A stretch of DNA of 64,000 nucleotides from Agarivorans aestuarii (GTDB lineage Bacteria > Pseudomonadota > Gammaproteobacteria > Enterobacterales > Celerinatantimonadaceae): positions 566,501-630,500 of the forward strand of contig NZ_AP023033.1 of assembly GCF_019670125.1 (NCBI RefSeq), in the 5' to 3' direction. The translations under genes were made by a program, and so were the position numbers. Below are positions 9,953 through 19,710 of the stretch, piece by piece (within the stretch, counting starts at the first letter, position 1; the number at the start of each line of letters is the position of its first letter). The notes beneath the pieces are model-generated. The model had not been told where the DNA came from. It was given only the letters and a program-made list of their open reading frames with translations, and ran no database searches.

Positions 9953-11287
9953 ATGACTCGAAGTCTGCTCCTAGCCGGGATGTCACTGCTCTTAATTGCT
10001 TGTAGCTCCCCTCCGGAGCGGAACGCTCTCCCCTTAAATAAGCTGGAGCTTAGCGGGATACTCGCCGACCACAACATTCGTACTTGGGGCGATGTTGATC
10101 CAGATATTGATAACCTTCATGCTTACAATGAAAGCTTCGACAACCAGCTACTTGTCGACGAGCAAGGTAATTTCCGCATACAAAATATCTTAACGATCTC
10201 TGGAGGTGGTGCCAACGGGGCTTATGGCGCTGGTTTACTAAATGGTATGAGTGATAGCGGGCAACGCCCAGAGTATCGTTTGGTAACCGGCATCAGTACT
10301 GGAGCTATTCTCGGATTATACGCCTTTCTCGGTTCTGACTATGACTACAAAATACGCCGTTTCTACACTGAATACTCTGACGACAACATCTATAACAAGC
10401 GCAGCTTGTTTAGATTGTTTTCTAGTTCATCTCTTCTAGATACCCAACCCTTCATACAGTTGGTACGTGATGAAATCAATCAGGAGTTAATGGCACAAGT
10501 CGCCGCTGAGCACCTGCGTGGACGTCGCTTCCTAGTCAAAACAACCAACCTAGATGCGCAGCGTGCCGTCATTTGGGATATGGGCGCTATCGCCCAGTAC
10601 AAAGGTGAAGAAGCAGAGTTACTATTTGAAAGCGTCATTATAGCTTCAGCTGCTATACCTGGTGTTTTTGAACCAGTGCTACTACCCGTAATGGTTGATG
10701 GTGAAGTCTATGATGAACTGCATGTAGATGGCGGAGTTATGGCTCAGGTGTTTTTCATTCCTGAAAACCTCGATATATCTGTTTACCGACGTTACGAAAG
10801 TCAGTACTTAGAATCCTTAGGGGTTGGTTCAGGGCATAATTTGAAAAGCAGAGTATGGGTCGTTAGTAATTCTAAGTTAGCTTCAGAATGGCAAGAAACC
10901 GATCCAGGTTTATTTGGCATCATGGGGCGCTCCATCGCCACTATGTTGCGTTTTCAAACCCAAACTAATGTTTCCTTGATTGAACGTCAGGCCAAACTAA
11001 CCAATTCAGAACTCAAGCTTTCCTACATTCACCATACCGTCCCCGGGTTCCCTGTCGACGCCCCTTTTGACAATACCTATATGCGCTGGCTTTATTGCTA
11101 TGGATACAGTCAAGGTATCAACCCTCAGCATTGGGAAACGCACGCTCCAAATTATGCTGCGCTTTACGAACAACAGATTGCAGAGGCAGAGCAACAGCAA
11201 TTAGCGATAGATATCACTAGTTTTGACTGGGAACATTTAGAGCCAGGACTGAGCTTAAAAATAGAACAATGCCTTAGCACTCTGTAG
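9953..11287 (+). CDS. patatin-like phospholipase, lipoprotein
   Basis: The ATG at 9953 is preferred over 9944 because AAGGA at 9940-9944 lies 8 nt before it. The 444-residue product has a lipoprotein signal ending Leu-Ile-Ala-Cys. All patatin motifs are present: the glycine-rich oxyanion loop GGGANGAYG, the nucleophile elbow GISTG (S115) and the DGG motif (D259). It should therefore be an active Ser-Asp acyl hydrolase of lipids anchored to a membrane, probably facing the periplasm. A strong terminator follows, so it is likely monocistronic. Substrate unknown. Confidence 0.9.
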   Translation: MTRSLLLAGMSLLLIACSSPPERNALPLNKLELSGILADHNIRTWGDVDPDIDNLHAYNESFDNQLLVDEQGNFRIQNILTISGGGANGAYGAGLLNGMSDSGQRPEYRLVTGISTGAILGLYAFLGSDYDYKIRRFYTEYSDDNIYNKRSLFRLFSSSSLLDTQPFIQLVRDEINQELMAQVAAEHLRGRRFLVKTTNLDAQRAVIWDMGAIAQYKGEEAELLFESVIIASAAIPGVFEPVLLPVMVDGEVYDELHVDGGVMAQVFFIPENLDISVYRRYESQYLESLGVGSGHNLKSRVWVVSNSKLASEWQETDPGLFGIMGRSIATMLRFQTQTNVSLIERQAKLTNSELKLSYIHHTVPGFPVDAPFDNTYMRWLYCYGYSQGINPQHWETHAPNYAALYEQQIAEAEQQQLAIDITSFDWEHLEPGLSLKIEQCLSTL

Positions 11288-11304
11288 GGCTAGCTAAACA
11301 GAAA

Positions 11305-11330
11305 CAAAAAAGCGCTCTTGCGCTTTTTTG
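11305..11330 (+). terminator. Rho-independent terminator after patatin gene
   Basis: AAAAAGCGC-TCTT-GCGCTTTTTT, a perfect stem with T-run 18 bp after the stop codon. Confidence 0.9.
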
Positions 11331-11514
11331 CTTTATGGAGTTTGGTTTTGGCCAGTAGTGATAGTTACTGGCGGGAGTAAGCTCAGTGCGCTTGAATCGT
11401 TTTCTTAAGTAGTAATAGCACCGAGCATATCGCTATTAGTTAGATAAGTATAAGCTACTCCGTGCTGGTCGAAACTAACCTAGCACAACAATTTGCTAAA
11501 ATGCTTAGTTATCA

Positions 11515-11600
11515 TGGTTGTTTGGGTTAGATAAGCCGCAAGATTATTATCTTGTCAGCACTAAGTTAAAAGCCTGCGGTTTATATATAAAAGCAAACCA
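11515..11600. repeat. long imperfect inverted repeat, possible structured RNA
   Basis: The outer arms begin TGGTT and end AACCA. The best paired part is ATAAGCCGCA (11531-11540) with TGCGGTTTAT (11575-11584), allowing one G-U. Inside lies a separate perfect hairpin, CAAGAT-TATT-ATCTTG (11539-11554). This could be a small RNA or a mobile palindrome; no promoter was identified. Confidence 0.35.
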
Positions 11601-11866
11601 CTTAGCAGTTATTTACTTTGCTATTTATTAAGCCACCCAACAAACAAGTAGAGATTAGAAAAATTAAGAAATGTAGCTGTAAACTGCAACTAACTAGCCA
11701 AACACTTGCCTTGCTGCCACAGGAAGCAGAGTAACAAGAATTTGCATAATGGCCGTAAAATTAGTTTTTTTCATAAACAAGCCCTTATAAAAAACAAACA
11801 GGGCCTTATTATTTAATTTAAAAATATGGGTAAGAAGGATTTAGAGAAATTTAAATTTGCATCAAT

Positions 11867-11896
11867 AAATCAGCCTCCGTAATTAGAGGCTGATTT
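11867..11896. terminator. hairpin downstream of gltS
   Basis: AAATCAGCCTC pairs perfectly with GAGGCTGATTT around an 8-nt loop, 10 bp beyond the gltS stop. It could act in both directions. Confidence 0.75.
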
Positions 11897-11905
11897 ACTA
11901 GAAGC

Positions 11906-13105
11906 TTATGTAAATAGCCCAATAAGGCCGTTAATAATTAGAGCATTGGCTATATCAATAAAGAAACCACACACCAATGGTACAATTATAAAGGCCTTGT
12001 GCGCCGCACCATGCTGCTGGGTAACCGCTGTCATGTTAACAATTGCTGTAGCGGTCGAGCCCAGAGTTATACCGCCGAAGCCCGAGCTGATTACCGCGGC
12101 TTCATAGTCTTTGCCCATAAGCTTGAACACTATAAACACAGTAAAGGTTATCGAAAGCACCAGTTGAGCAAACATCACTACGCTGATGAAACCAATAGAA
12201 CTTACCAGCTGCCAAAGCTGCAAGCCCATCAAGGCCATGGTTAAGAACATACCCAAACAGATATCAGAGATAAGGCTTAGACCTTTACTGGCGTTCTCAT
12301 CCATTTTCTTTTTAAGAACCAGGCTCTTAAAGTTTCCTATGCCAATACCGGCAATCAGACAGGATACAAACAACGGTACGTTAAGACCGGCTTGTTGTAA
12401 TACAAGGTCTAGCATGTAGCCCAAAATCATACTTACATTGAGGAGCAGCCAGGCGTAAAGGTAACCGAAGTGGTCTAGGTGTACCGACTGTTCGTGATGC
12501 ACACCAATATCCAGCTCATCTCCTTCAGCAGTTTTTAATTGATTACGATTGATCAAATATTTAGCAATTGGACCACCAATCAAACATGCGGCAATCAAGC
12601 CAACGGTATTACTAGCAATGCCTAACTCTGCAGCTCCCTCTATGCCCATTTCTTCAAAAGTAGGTGCCCAAGCCATGGTCGTCCCTACTCCACCAATCAA
12701 AGAAATTGAGCCAGAGAGCAGGCCAACAATAGGCTCTAGGCCGAACATAGCGGCCACGCCTAAACCTATACCGTTCTGCAGCACGATGTAGATAACTGCC
12801 AATAGGGTTAATACCAACAAGGGCTTACCGCCGGAGATGAGGGTTTTAAAGTCGGCCTTAAGGCCAATGCCCGCAAAGAAGTACAACAGCAGGTAGTCAC
12901 GTAACTCTAGGTCGAATTGCAGTTGAATATTAGCTAAATAGTAAAGCAGCGCAACACCCGTTGCGCAGACAAAACCACCAATCACTGGTTCTGGGATGCT
13001 GTAATTACGTAACACTGCAAATTTTGCAGTGGCCCATTTACCAACAAATAACAACATAATTGCCAAAGTGAAGGTAAGAAAGCCTTCTATTTCAATAACA
13101 TTCAT
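11906..13105 (-). CDS. gltS: sodium/glutamate symporter GltS
   Basis: A 399-residue inner-membrane carrier, the normal length for GltS, which imports glutamate with sodium. It has ten or more hydrophobic segments and the family's glycine-rich re-entrant loop regions (SGSISLIGGVGTT in the N-half, SSGFGGITLGSTATA in the C-half). The start is supported by AAGGA 7 nt upstream. It stands alone between the RND operon and a terminator. Confidence 0.94.
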   Translation of the reverse strand: MNVIEIEGFLTFTLAIMLLFVGKWATAKFAVLRNYSIPEPVIGGFVCATGVALLYYLANIQLQFDLELRDYLLLYFFAGIGLKADFKTLISGGKPLLVLTLLAVIYIVLQNGIGLGVAAMFGLEPIVGLLSGSISLIGGVGTTMAWAPTFEEMGIEGAAELGIASNTVGLIAACLIGGPIAKYLINRNQLKTAEGDELDIGVHHEQSVHLDHFGYLYAWLLLNVSMILGYMLDLVLQQAGLNVPLFVSCLIAGIGIGNFKSLVLKKKMDENASKGLSLISDICLGMFLTMALMGLQLWQLVSSIGFISVVMFAQLVLSITFTVFIVFKLMGKDYEAAVISSGFGGITLGSTATAIVNMTAVTQQHGAAHKAFIIVPLVCGFFIDIANALIINGLIGLFT

Positions 13106-13145
13106 TTTTTATTCCTTTCCCTTTAACGATGAGCAAGGTGCTAAA

Positions 13146-13181
13146 TAAAAAGGCGAACTTAGTTAACCGCTATGTTCGCCC
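13146..13181 (-). terminator. terminator of the RND operon
   Basis: Read on the minus strand, GGCGAAC pairs with GTTCGCC over a 15-nt loop, followed by TTTTTATTT. It lies 11 bp after the RND stop codon. Confidence 0.75.
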
Positions 13182-13191
13182 TATTTATGAT

Positions 13192-16100
13192 TTATGCGAT
13201 ATTTTCTAATTGTTCTACTGGTTGTTCTGCCTTCTGTTCTGAGGCGGCAGAGTCGGCCTTAATACGGAATATCAAAGCATAGAACAGAGGAATCACAACC
13301 AACGTCAGCAGCGTTGCGAACAATAAACCGAACATGATGGTCACTGCCATACTCTTGAAGAATGGGTCTACCAATAGCGGTGCCACACCAAGAATCGTGG
13401 TACAAGCACCTAGCAACACTGGGCGAGCACGGCTAGTCGCTGCTGCGATAATCGCATTGTACGGCGGCATACCGTCTCTAATTTCAACGTCAGCTTGGTC
13501 TACCAGTACAATCGCATTCTTCACCATCATGCCCACCAAGCTTAGGAAGCCTAAAGTGGCCATAAATTCAAACGGCGTCTGGAAGCTAACCAGACCAATC
13601 GCTACACCGATGACTGCAAGTGGCACTGTCATCCAAATAACCACAGCTTGGCGAATACCGTTAAACATAAATACTACTGCCAGTACCATCGCGGTGAAGC
13701 CATAAGGTGCTGCCGCCATTAAGGCTTCGTTGCTTTCTTTAGCCTCTTTGTATTCACCATACCAAGTTAGGCTGTAGCCCGGTGGAAGTTCCATGGCTTC
13801 AATCTTGGTGCGAGTAACCTCAAAGGCTTCAGCGGTGAGCATACCTGGTGCAGGATCTGCCTGCGCCATAATGGTCGGCACGCGGTCTATCCTTTTTAGC
13901 ATAGCGTCTTGCCAAAGCACATTCACGTCATCAACCAACTGTGCTAGCGGAATGAACTGGCCAAGGTTTTGGCTAAACACTTCGGTGTTTTCTAAAGCGC
14001 GCGCATGGTTACGCTCCTCTTGAGGTGCACGCACCACGATTGGAATTAGATCGTTACCTTCACGATAAGCACCTACATTGCGACCACTCAGGGTTTGGTT
14101 GATCGCGGCGTTGATTTCGCGAGAAGTTAGGCCGTAACGCTGGGCCTTCTCACCAGAGAACACTGGCTGAACCACTGGCACTTGTTGACGCCAATCGTCT
14201 TGAACGGCAATCAATTCCGGAGTCTCATTCATTAGCATTTTCGCTTGCTCGGCTAGGCCGCGCAGCACTGCGCTATCAGGGCCTTGGAAAGCAGCTTCAA
14301 TTTTCTTGCCGCCGCCAGGGCCGAGCATAAACTTCCACACCATGATTGATGCATCTGGATTAGCCTGTTCTAGCTCCGTTTGCAGCTCTGTTACCAATTT
14401 CTCAATCACATTGTGGTCAGCAACATCGACCAACAATTGACCGTAAGCTGGGTTACCGGGCTCTGGCGAATAAGTCAGCATAAAGCGCAGACCTCCACCA
14501 CCAATAAAGCTGGTGATATTAGTGACACCCTCTTTTGCTGCAACGTCTTGCTCAATACTGTTGATAACCTGGTGGGTACGAGAAATGTCCGAACCCTGCG
14601 GTAAACGTACATCCACCACAAACTGTGGGCGTTGCGATTCCGGCATAAAGCCAGGAGGCACATAGCCAAATACTTTAAGGCCGAGCATCAGGGCGCCAGC
14701 AATGGCAATCAGGGATACTTTGCGGTTATTTAGTACCCAATGTAGCACGCGGGTATAGGCGTTCATTGGGCGACTAACTTGGTTAGTTTTCGCTGGCTTA
14801 ACTTTTAAGTAGTCGTGACACAGCATTGGGGTAACAGTTACTGCGAACAGCCAGCTAAGTAGCATCGAGTAAAGAATTACCCAGAATAGCGAACCAGCAT
14901 ACTCACCCATGTTTGAAGGTGACAAACCAATTGCACTAAAGGCACAAATACCTACGATGGTACCGCCCAACAGTGGCCATTTAGTTGCAGCAACAACATC
15001 AGACACCACTTGCTCACGGTCTGCATTTGGATCTTTTTGTAAGCGTGCTAACACGCCATCGGTCACTACAATGGCGTTGTCTACCAACATGCCTAGGGCA
15101 ATGATCAGGGCGCCGAGCGAGATACGCTGCATTGCGATGTTATCAATCAACATCACAATCAAGGTGCCAGCAACGGTTAGTACCAATACAAAGCCAATGA
15201 TCAGGCCAGTACGTAGGCCCATAAATAGCAACAACACCACGAATACAATCGCTACCGCGGCAATCAAGTTGTTTACAAAGTCTGATACGGAAGCGGCTAC
15301 CGAATCCGACTGTAAAGAGACTTCATGCAGCTCAATACCCAGTGGGCGCTGGCTGGCTAGTTCTTCAATACGCGCCTTAACCGCGTCACCCATGGTGACC
15401 ACGTTACCGCCAGCTACATTAGATATACCAAATCCAATGGCACGCTCGCCGTTGTATTGCATCAACATGGAAACGGGCTCTTGGAAGCCACGGCTTACCT
15501 TAGCCACATCGCCTAAGCGCAGAATGGTGTTATCACTACCCAAGCCCAAGTGGATGTTGCGAATATCGTCAAAAGAGCGAATGGTAGAGCTTGGAATCAC
15601 CGGAATGTGCATATCACCACTGTCGATGGCACCGGCCACGGTAATAGTGTTCTGGTTTTCTAAAACTTGATAGATCTGCTCAGCCGAGATGCCAAGCTGC
15701 GCTAGACGCTGGTTAGAAATCTCAACAAAAATGGTTTCATCTTTTTCCGCCAAGGTTTGGGTACGCGCAACTCCCGGCACCAGCACTAACTCGCGACGCA
15801 ACACGTCTACGTAATCTTGTAGCTGCTTGTCTGTATAGCCTTCACCAGTAACTGCATAGAACTGCGAATACACATCGCCAAAATCATCGTTGACGATGGG
15901 CTGCCCAGCGCCTGGCGGCAGTTGGCGCTGCACATCATTAATTTTGCGGCGCACCTTGTCCCAGATTTGTTGAAGTTCGGCCTCGGTTTTGGCGAACTCC
16001 ATCTTCATTTCTACGGTGACTTCAGACATGCCCTGTTTTGAGGTAGAAGTAATCTCTTTTACTTCTTGTAAGCTTTGCAGCGCGCCTTCGATTACGTCGG

Positions 16101-16290
16101 TAACTTCATCACTGACTTCTTGTGCTGTAGCGCCAGAATACGGCGTTATAATTAACGCTTGGCGAATTACAAATTCAGGATCTTCAAAGCGGCCTAGTTT
16201 TTGGTAGCTGATGTAGCCACCAATCAGTATTAAGGCAATAATTACCCAAACACTGGTGCGTTTAGCAAGTGTATAACGAGCAATATTCAT
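13192..16290 (-). CDS. RND-family efflux pump, inner-membrane subunit
   Basis: A 1032-residue RND transporter, the full AcrB/MexB-like length. A first transmembrane helix (about 14-30) precedes a large periplasmic porter domain, a helix cluster (about 335-540), a second porter domain and a second helix cluster (about 850-1010). Conserved sequences include PPGF near residue 550 and the Asp-rich TM4 segment ALGMLVDNAIVV. The proton-driven pump would work with the adaptor encoded directly upstream, whose stop abuts this start. No TolC-type outer-membrane channel is in the operon, so one encoded elsewhere must be used. The exported substrate cannot be predicted. Confidence 0.94.
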   Translation of the reverse strand: MNIARYTLAKRTSVWVIIALILIGGYISYQKLGRFEDPEFVIRQALIITPYSGATAQEVSDEVTDVIEGALQSLQEVKEITSTSKQGMSEVTVEMKMEFAKTEAELQQIWDKVRRKINDVQRQLPPGAGQPIVNDDFGDVYSQFYAVTGEGYTDKQLQDYVDVLRRELVLVPGVARTQTLAEKDETIFVEISNQRLAQLGISAEQIYQVLENQNTITVAGAIDSGDMHIPVIPSSTIRSFDDIRNIHLGLGSDNTILRLGDVAKVSRGFQEPVSMLMQYNGERAIGFGISNVAGGNVVTMGDAVKARIEELASQRPLGIELHEVSLQSDSVAASVSDFVNNLIAAVAIVFVVLLLFMGLRTGLIIGFVLVLTVAGTLIVMLIDNIAMQRISLGALIIALGMLVDNAIVVTDGVLARLQKDPNADREQVVSDVVAATKWPLLGGTIVGICAFSAIGLSPSNMGEYAGSLFWVILYSMLLSWLFAVTVTPMLCHDYLKVKPAKTNQVSRPMNAYTRVLHWVLNNRKVSLIAIAGALMLGLKVFGYVPPGFMPESQRPQFVVDVRLPQGSDISRTHQVINSIEQDVAAKEGVTNITSFIGGGGLRFMLTYSPEPGNPAYGQLLVDVADHNVIEKLVTELQTELEQANPDASIMVWKFMLGPGGGKKIEAAFQGPDSAVLRGLAEQAKMLMNETPELIAVQDDWRQQVPVVQPVFSGEKAQRYGLTSREINAAINQTLSGRNVGAYREGNDLIPIVVRAPQEERNHARALENTEVFSQNLGQFIPLAQLVDDVNVLWQDAMLKRIDRVPTIMAQADPAPGMLTAEAFEVTRTKIEAMELPPGYSLTWYGEYKEAKESNEALMAAAPYGFTAMVLAVVFMFNGIRQAVVIWMTVPLAVIGVAIGLVSFQTPFEFMATLGFLSLVGMMVKNAIVLVDQADVEIRDGMPPYNAIIAAATSRARPVLLGACTTILGVAPLLVDPFFKSMAVTIMFGLLFATLLTLVVIPLFYALIFRIKADSAASEQKAEQPVEQLENIA

Positions 16291-17397
16291 CTACTTGGCT
16301 CCCTTTGTGTCAAGTTGCTGAGCGCGCACGGCCATACCTTCGGTCAATCCAGCTAAACCGGTCACCACCACTTGTTCGCCTTGAGTAAGATTTGCAATGA
16401 TTTCCACTTGGTCAATGCTAATCCCACCCACTTCAACTTCGCGGCGCTCCAGTTGCTCGTCACTATTCACCACCCAAACGAACTGCTGGCCCATGTTGTT
16501 TGGCTGCACCGCAGTAACTGGCACCATTACTGATTGAGCTTGATCTTCAAACTTATCGTTTGGAGTGACAGTCACCGCCATACCAGGGAATACTCGTTCA
16601 TCGCGAATGTCATCAAAGGTCAAGGTGATGGCATAAGTGTGAGTAACAGGGTCAGGCTCGGTAGCGTAGCGGCTCAATGAGAGATCAAATACCTGGCCCG
16701 GAATGGTGCGTAAAGTAGCATATGCTTTACCGCTACCACCGCGGGTTTGCATTACACTCGCGGGTATCTGGATAACCACCTCAAGATTGTCCAAGTCATG
16801 CATGGTCAGCACAGTTTGTTCAGCTTGAACAAGGTCGTAGTCTTCTGCTGCTCGGCGAGCAATTACACCATCAAAGTGAGCATACAAGTTAGTGTGCTTT
16901 AATTGACGTTGCGCTTCTTTAACCCGATTTTGTGCCACCAAGTAACGGCTTTCGATTTGATCCAACTCTGCCTTGGCAATCGCGCCATTATTGTCGAACA
17001 GTTGCTTGGCGCGAAGATACTCACGGCGGGTGTTCTCTTGGTCGATCTCAGCGCGAGACAGAGTAATTTGCGCATCGGTAGGGTCTAGTGTTGCCAGCAA
17101 GTCACCCTTAAGCACTTGGTCACCCTCATCGACTAGAAATTCGGCAATGCGGCCACCAGTACGAAAGCCCATCTCAGCGCGATTGGCTGACTGCACTTCA
17201 CCATAGAACTGGCTCTGGCTATTGAGCACAACCGTAGCCGCTGGCTCGGTAAACACGGGACGAATAAGTGTTGCGGCTTCTTCAACTGCTTCACTTCCAC
17301 ATCCTACTAGGAACGTAGTAGCGATAAGTGAAGTGAGTAGTCGCTTACCTTTTGGCATAGCAAACGATGTTAATGATGTGGGCTGACACAGGCGCAT
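16291..17397 (-). CDS. RND efflux periplasmic adaptor (membrane fusion protein), lipoprotein
   Basis: The reading frame is open back to 17598, but the start at 17397 is preferred because GGAG lies 7 nt upstream. The product is 368 residues. A lipoprotein signal ends Leu-Val-Gly-Cys about 33 residues in. It is followed by the usual order of split lipoyl/barrel-sandwich parts, a coiled-coil hairpin (about residues 100-150 of the mature protein), a beta-barrel and a C-terminal membrane-proximal domain. It is encoded directly before, and abuts, the RND pump gene, with which it forms a complex. Confidence 0.92.
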   Translation of the reverse strand: MRLCQPTSLTSFAMPKGKRLLTSLIATTFLVGCGSEAVEEAATLIRPVFTEPAATVVLNSQSQFYGEVQSANRAEMGFRTGGRIAEFLVDEGDQVLKGDLLATLDPTDAQITLSRAEIDQENTRREYLRAKQLFDNNGAIAKAELDQIESRYLVAQNRVKEAQRQLKHTNLYAHFDGVIARRAAEDYDLVQAEQTVLTMHDLDNLEVVIQIPASVMQTRGGSGKAYATLRTIPGQVFDLSLSRYATEPDPVTHTYAITLTFDDIRDERVFPGMAVTVTPNDKFEDQAQSVMVPVTAVQPNNMGQQFVWVVNSDEQLERREVEVGGISIDQVEIIANLTQGEQVVVTGLAGLTEGMAVRAQQLDTKGAK

Positions 17398-17675
17398 TAC
17401 AGGGCTCCAAAGAGTAAAGTTAAACTTCCTTTCAAACGAGTTCAGCGTTTGATTAGTTATATATTCAGAATCACATAGGCTTTCCCTGCCGGTGTTCACT
17501 AAATCCATGTTTGTGAAAGTTGCTGCGAAGTTTACCCACTTTAGATAAGCGTGATACGGTTTTGAGAAATTCAGATATGCAAAAGCACTATTCAGCAAAT
17601 ATGAATTTCTTTAAACCATGGTTTGCCACGCTCAGTTACCCATAATAAGCACCTCTTGCAAATAGAGGGATAACC

Positions 17676-18065
17676 ATGAAGTACCAAGTAAATCTTAATG
17701 ACCGTAGTTACCATATTACAGATTCAGGGGAAGGCGTTTGTGTACTGTTACTGGTGCACCGCAGTGCACCTGAGCAATTAAAAGAGCTAACCACATCGCT
17801 GAGCAGATTAAACTATCGACTACTAAGCGTCGATCTATCAGCAGCTTGGCCTCAGTCGCCAGCACAATTAACTCAGAGTCAATTGGGCGATATCGCTAGT
17901 GATTTACATTTACTGGCAGACATAAATTGGCTAGACGAAATTGTATTTGCTCCTTGTTTACTCGGCCCTAGCTTTTTCATCTTATTGGAGCAAAAGCTTA
18001 GAAGCCGTATTCGCCAGCTAGATAGCCGTGCAAAAAAGTCCCAATTGTTACCTCAACCTGCTTAG
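17676..18065 (+). CDS. short alpha/beta-hydrolase-like protein lacking the catalytic serine (copy 2)
   Basis: A 129-residue paralogue of the 8203-8604 product. Shared parts include LNDR.Y, GEG.C, the Val-Asp strand end before AWPQ/AWSK, and WLD near the end. At the nucleophile elbow the sequence reads PCLLG, so serine is replaced by leucine. The protein stops where the second half of a hydrolase should begin. It converges on a LysR gene with only 3 bp between stop codons, the same gene partnership as copy 1 in a different orientation. A start preceded by GAGGGA is plausible. Confidence 0.65.
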   Translation: MKYQVNLNDRSYHITDSGEGVCVLLLVHRSAPEQLKELTTSLSRLNYRLLSVDLSAAWPQSPAQLTQSQLGDIASDLHLLADINWLDEIVFAPCLLGPSFFILLEQKLRSRIRQLDSRAKKSQLLPQPA

Positions 18066-18068
18066 CAA

Positions 18069-19016
18069 CTAATCCTGCAGCTCTAGAGGAGGTGTTTCTA
18101 TATTTTCAAAGTAACTCAACAGTGTTTGATGCAAAGCTTGCGTTAGAGGGTAATCACGCTTTGTTTGTAGATAACCACCACACAGGGTGTAACGAGATAC
18201 GGCGGCGGGCATATTTGGAGGAGGAGGGTAAAATGCCACCCCGTCGTCGAGGTCTCGAAGATAGGTTGTGCCGTACATAATCGCATCTGAAGTTCTGACT
18301 TTTCTCAAGATTGCCCGTATACAATGTGAGCTAAAAGTTACATTCGTCTGAAAACCCTTTGCTTCATATATCTCATCCATCGCTTGGTGTCGTGTCACTA
18401 CTCCGTCAGTGACAATTCTGGCAACAGGCAAGTTACCCACACTATCCCATTCGCTTGTTCTGGAAAGTACTGGATGATGTTTTTTTGCCACTAAACATAC
18501 TTGATATTCAAGTACCGGAAATAGATAGATTTCTTGTGGCAGAGGAAAGCCATCAAACTGGACAAAAGCATCTACTTCCCCAGATAGCACCTCAAGGGTG
18601 GTTCTGTCTTGCCAATATAAAAGCTCAATACGAGCCTGGGGAAAATCTTCGCGTAATGCTTCAAACAAATCTGGGCCATGAACTTCAAGAGCTGCTATGT
18701 GTACCGCGATTCTCACACAGCCATCAAACTCTAAGGGGTCAAAATCTTGAAAAGACTCCAAAACCTTCACTAGCGGATCCAGCATACTGTTAGCCGCTTT
18801 CGCTAATCGCTCAGCTAGCTCCGAAGGCTCTACTCCATGAGCTTTGCGAATAAACAGTCTATCGCCAAAAGTCTCTCTGAGTTTAGCCATACCTCGGCTG
18901 ACGCTGGTTTGTGAGATGCCCAGCTTATCTGCCGCCGTATGGGTATTACGTGTTTCTACCACTGCACACAATAAACGGAGAAGGTTTAAATCTAAGTCAT
19001 CTAATTTATTTTTCAT
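18069..19016 (-). CDS. LysR-family transcriptional regulator (copy 2)
   Basis: A 315-residue LysR protein with helix-turn-helix LGISQTSVSRGMAKLRE, identical in that stretch to the regulator at 7096-8016. Similarity continues through the effector domain (CLVAKK.HPVL, YP.PP.MP.AVS). It is about 9 residues longer at the C-terminus. It lies tail to tail with hydrolase-like copy 2 and upstream of a broken outer-membrane protein gene. Both regulators may respond to related signals; none is known. Confidence 0.92.
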   Translation of the reverse strand: MKNKLDDLDLNLLRLLCAVVETRNTHTAADKLGISQTSVSRGMAKLRETFGDRLFIRKAHGVEPSELAERLAKAANSMLDPLVKVLESFQDFDPLEFDGCVRIAVHIAALEVHGPDLFEALREDFPQARIELLYWQDRTTLEVLSGEVDAFVQFDGFPLPQEIYLFPVLEYQVCLVAKKHHPVLSRTSEWDSVGNLPVARIVTDGVVTRHQAMDEIYEAKGFQTNVTFSSHCIRAILRKVRTSDAIMYGTTYLRDLDDGVAFYPPPPNMPAAVSRYTLCGGYLQTKRDYPLTQALHQTLLSYFENIETPPLELQD

Positions 19017-19041
19017 CGTTGATACTTCTTCTTATACTCCA

Positions 19042-19439
19042 CTAAAACACATATTGCGCACTCAAATAGGGGCCTTGAAAAGTGTATTTCAAGGTGACCT
19101 CATTCCAATCTACTTCCACCTGATAATAGTCATAGCTTAGATTAATTCGCCAGTGCTGGTTAGCGAGATAACGAAGCCCTGAACTAAAGTCCGTCATGTA
19201 ACCGCTCACTGCCTTTGAATCTAAATAAAAAGCATGGGCTGAGCCGTTAAGATCCCAGTCTTCGGCAAAGATCAGGTGTAAACCAAGGCTAAGTCCAAGC
19301 TCATTACGGCCTTGTTGATAATAGAAGAATCACTATTCGAAGCAAATGCACCAAGCCCAATACTCAAACCACCGGCTAAGGCTGATAAGGCGAGTGATTG
19401 AAAGCTTAGAAAAACTGCAATAAGTAGCTTATTAGTCAG
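19042..19439 (-). pseudogene. frameshifted small outer-membrane beta-barrel protein
   Basis: Read on the minus strand from about 19439, one frame encodes a typical signal peptide (LLIAVFLSFQSLALSALA) and the mature start GGLSIGLGAFASNS. That frame then stops. A second frame, off by one base, continues with FYYQQGRNELGLSLG and runs 90 residues of alternating beta-strand sequence ending in AQYVF-stop at 19042-19044. Joining the frames near 19315-19330 gives one roughly 132-residue barrel with the terminal Phe typical of outer-membrane proteins. The start codon also looks damaged (CTG or ACG where ATG is expected). Family not recognised. Confidence 0.7.
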
Positions 19440-19710
19440 CGTTGCTTAATCTCATCCATGAAATTAATACATAAGTAATTGATTCTGTTTAGCATACAGG
19501 CTTAACCAACAATTAACAGTAGCTAAGTGCTCAAGCATAAAGCTTAAGGATAATTAGCCTTCACAATCCTTCTTAGTGAACCAAGGCCACGTCCACAATT
19601 CCGCTAATTTGAATTTCTCTAAGTCCTATTCGTTAACAACCAGCTCCTTATAATCACTCGCAAATCAGGCCGAACAGCCTTCGTTAGTTACACAACCAGA
19701 GAAAATAGCG

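Larger units (their letters stand above)
11288..11905. other. 618-bp intergenic stretch rich in inverted repeats
   Basis: No convincing reading frame is present. Besides the terminators at its two ends it holds GCCAGTA/TACTGGC (11351-11372), GTGCTGGT/ACCTAGCAC (about 11462-11487) and a long imperfect inverted repeat at 11515-11600. The gap lies between convergent genes, so it is not needed as a promoter for either of them. Confidence 0.5.

Noticed and set aside
14909-15670. A 253-residue open frame on the plus strand
   Set aside because: It lies wholly opposite the RND pump gene, whose codon bias keeps the antisense frame open. Its protein is Thr/Ser/Pro/Asn-rich with no domain or ribosome site.
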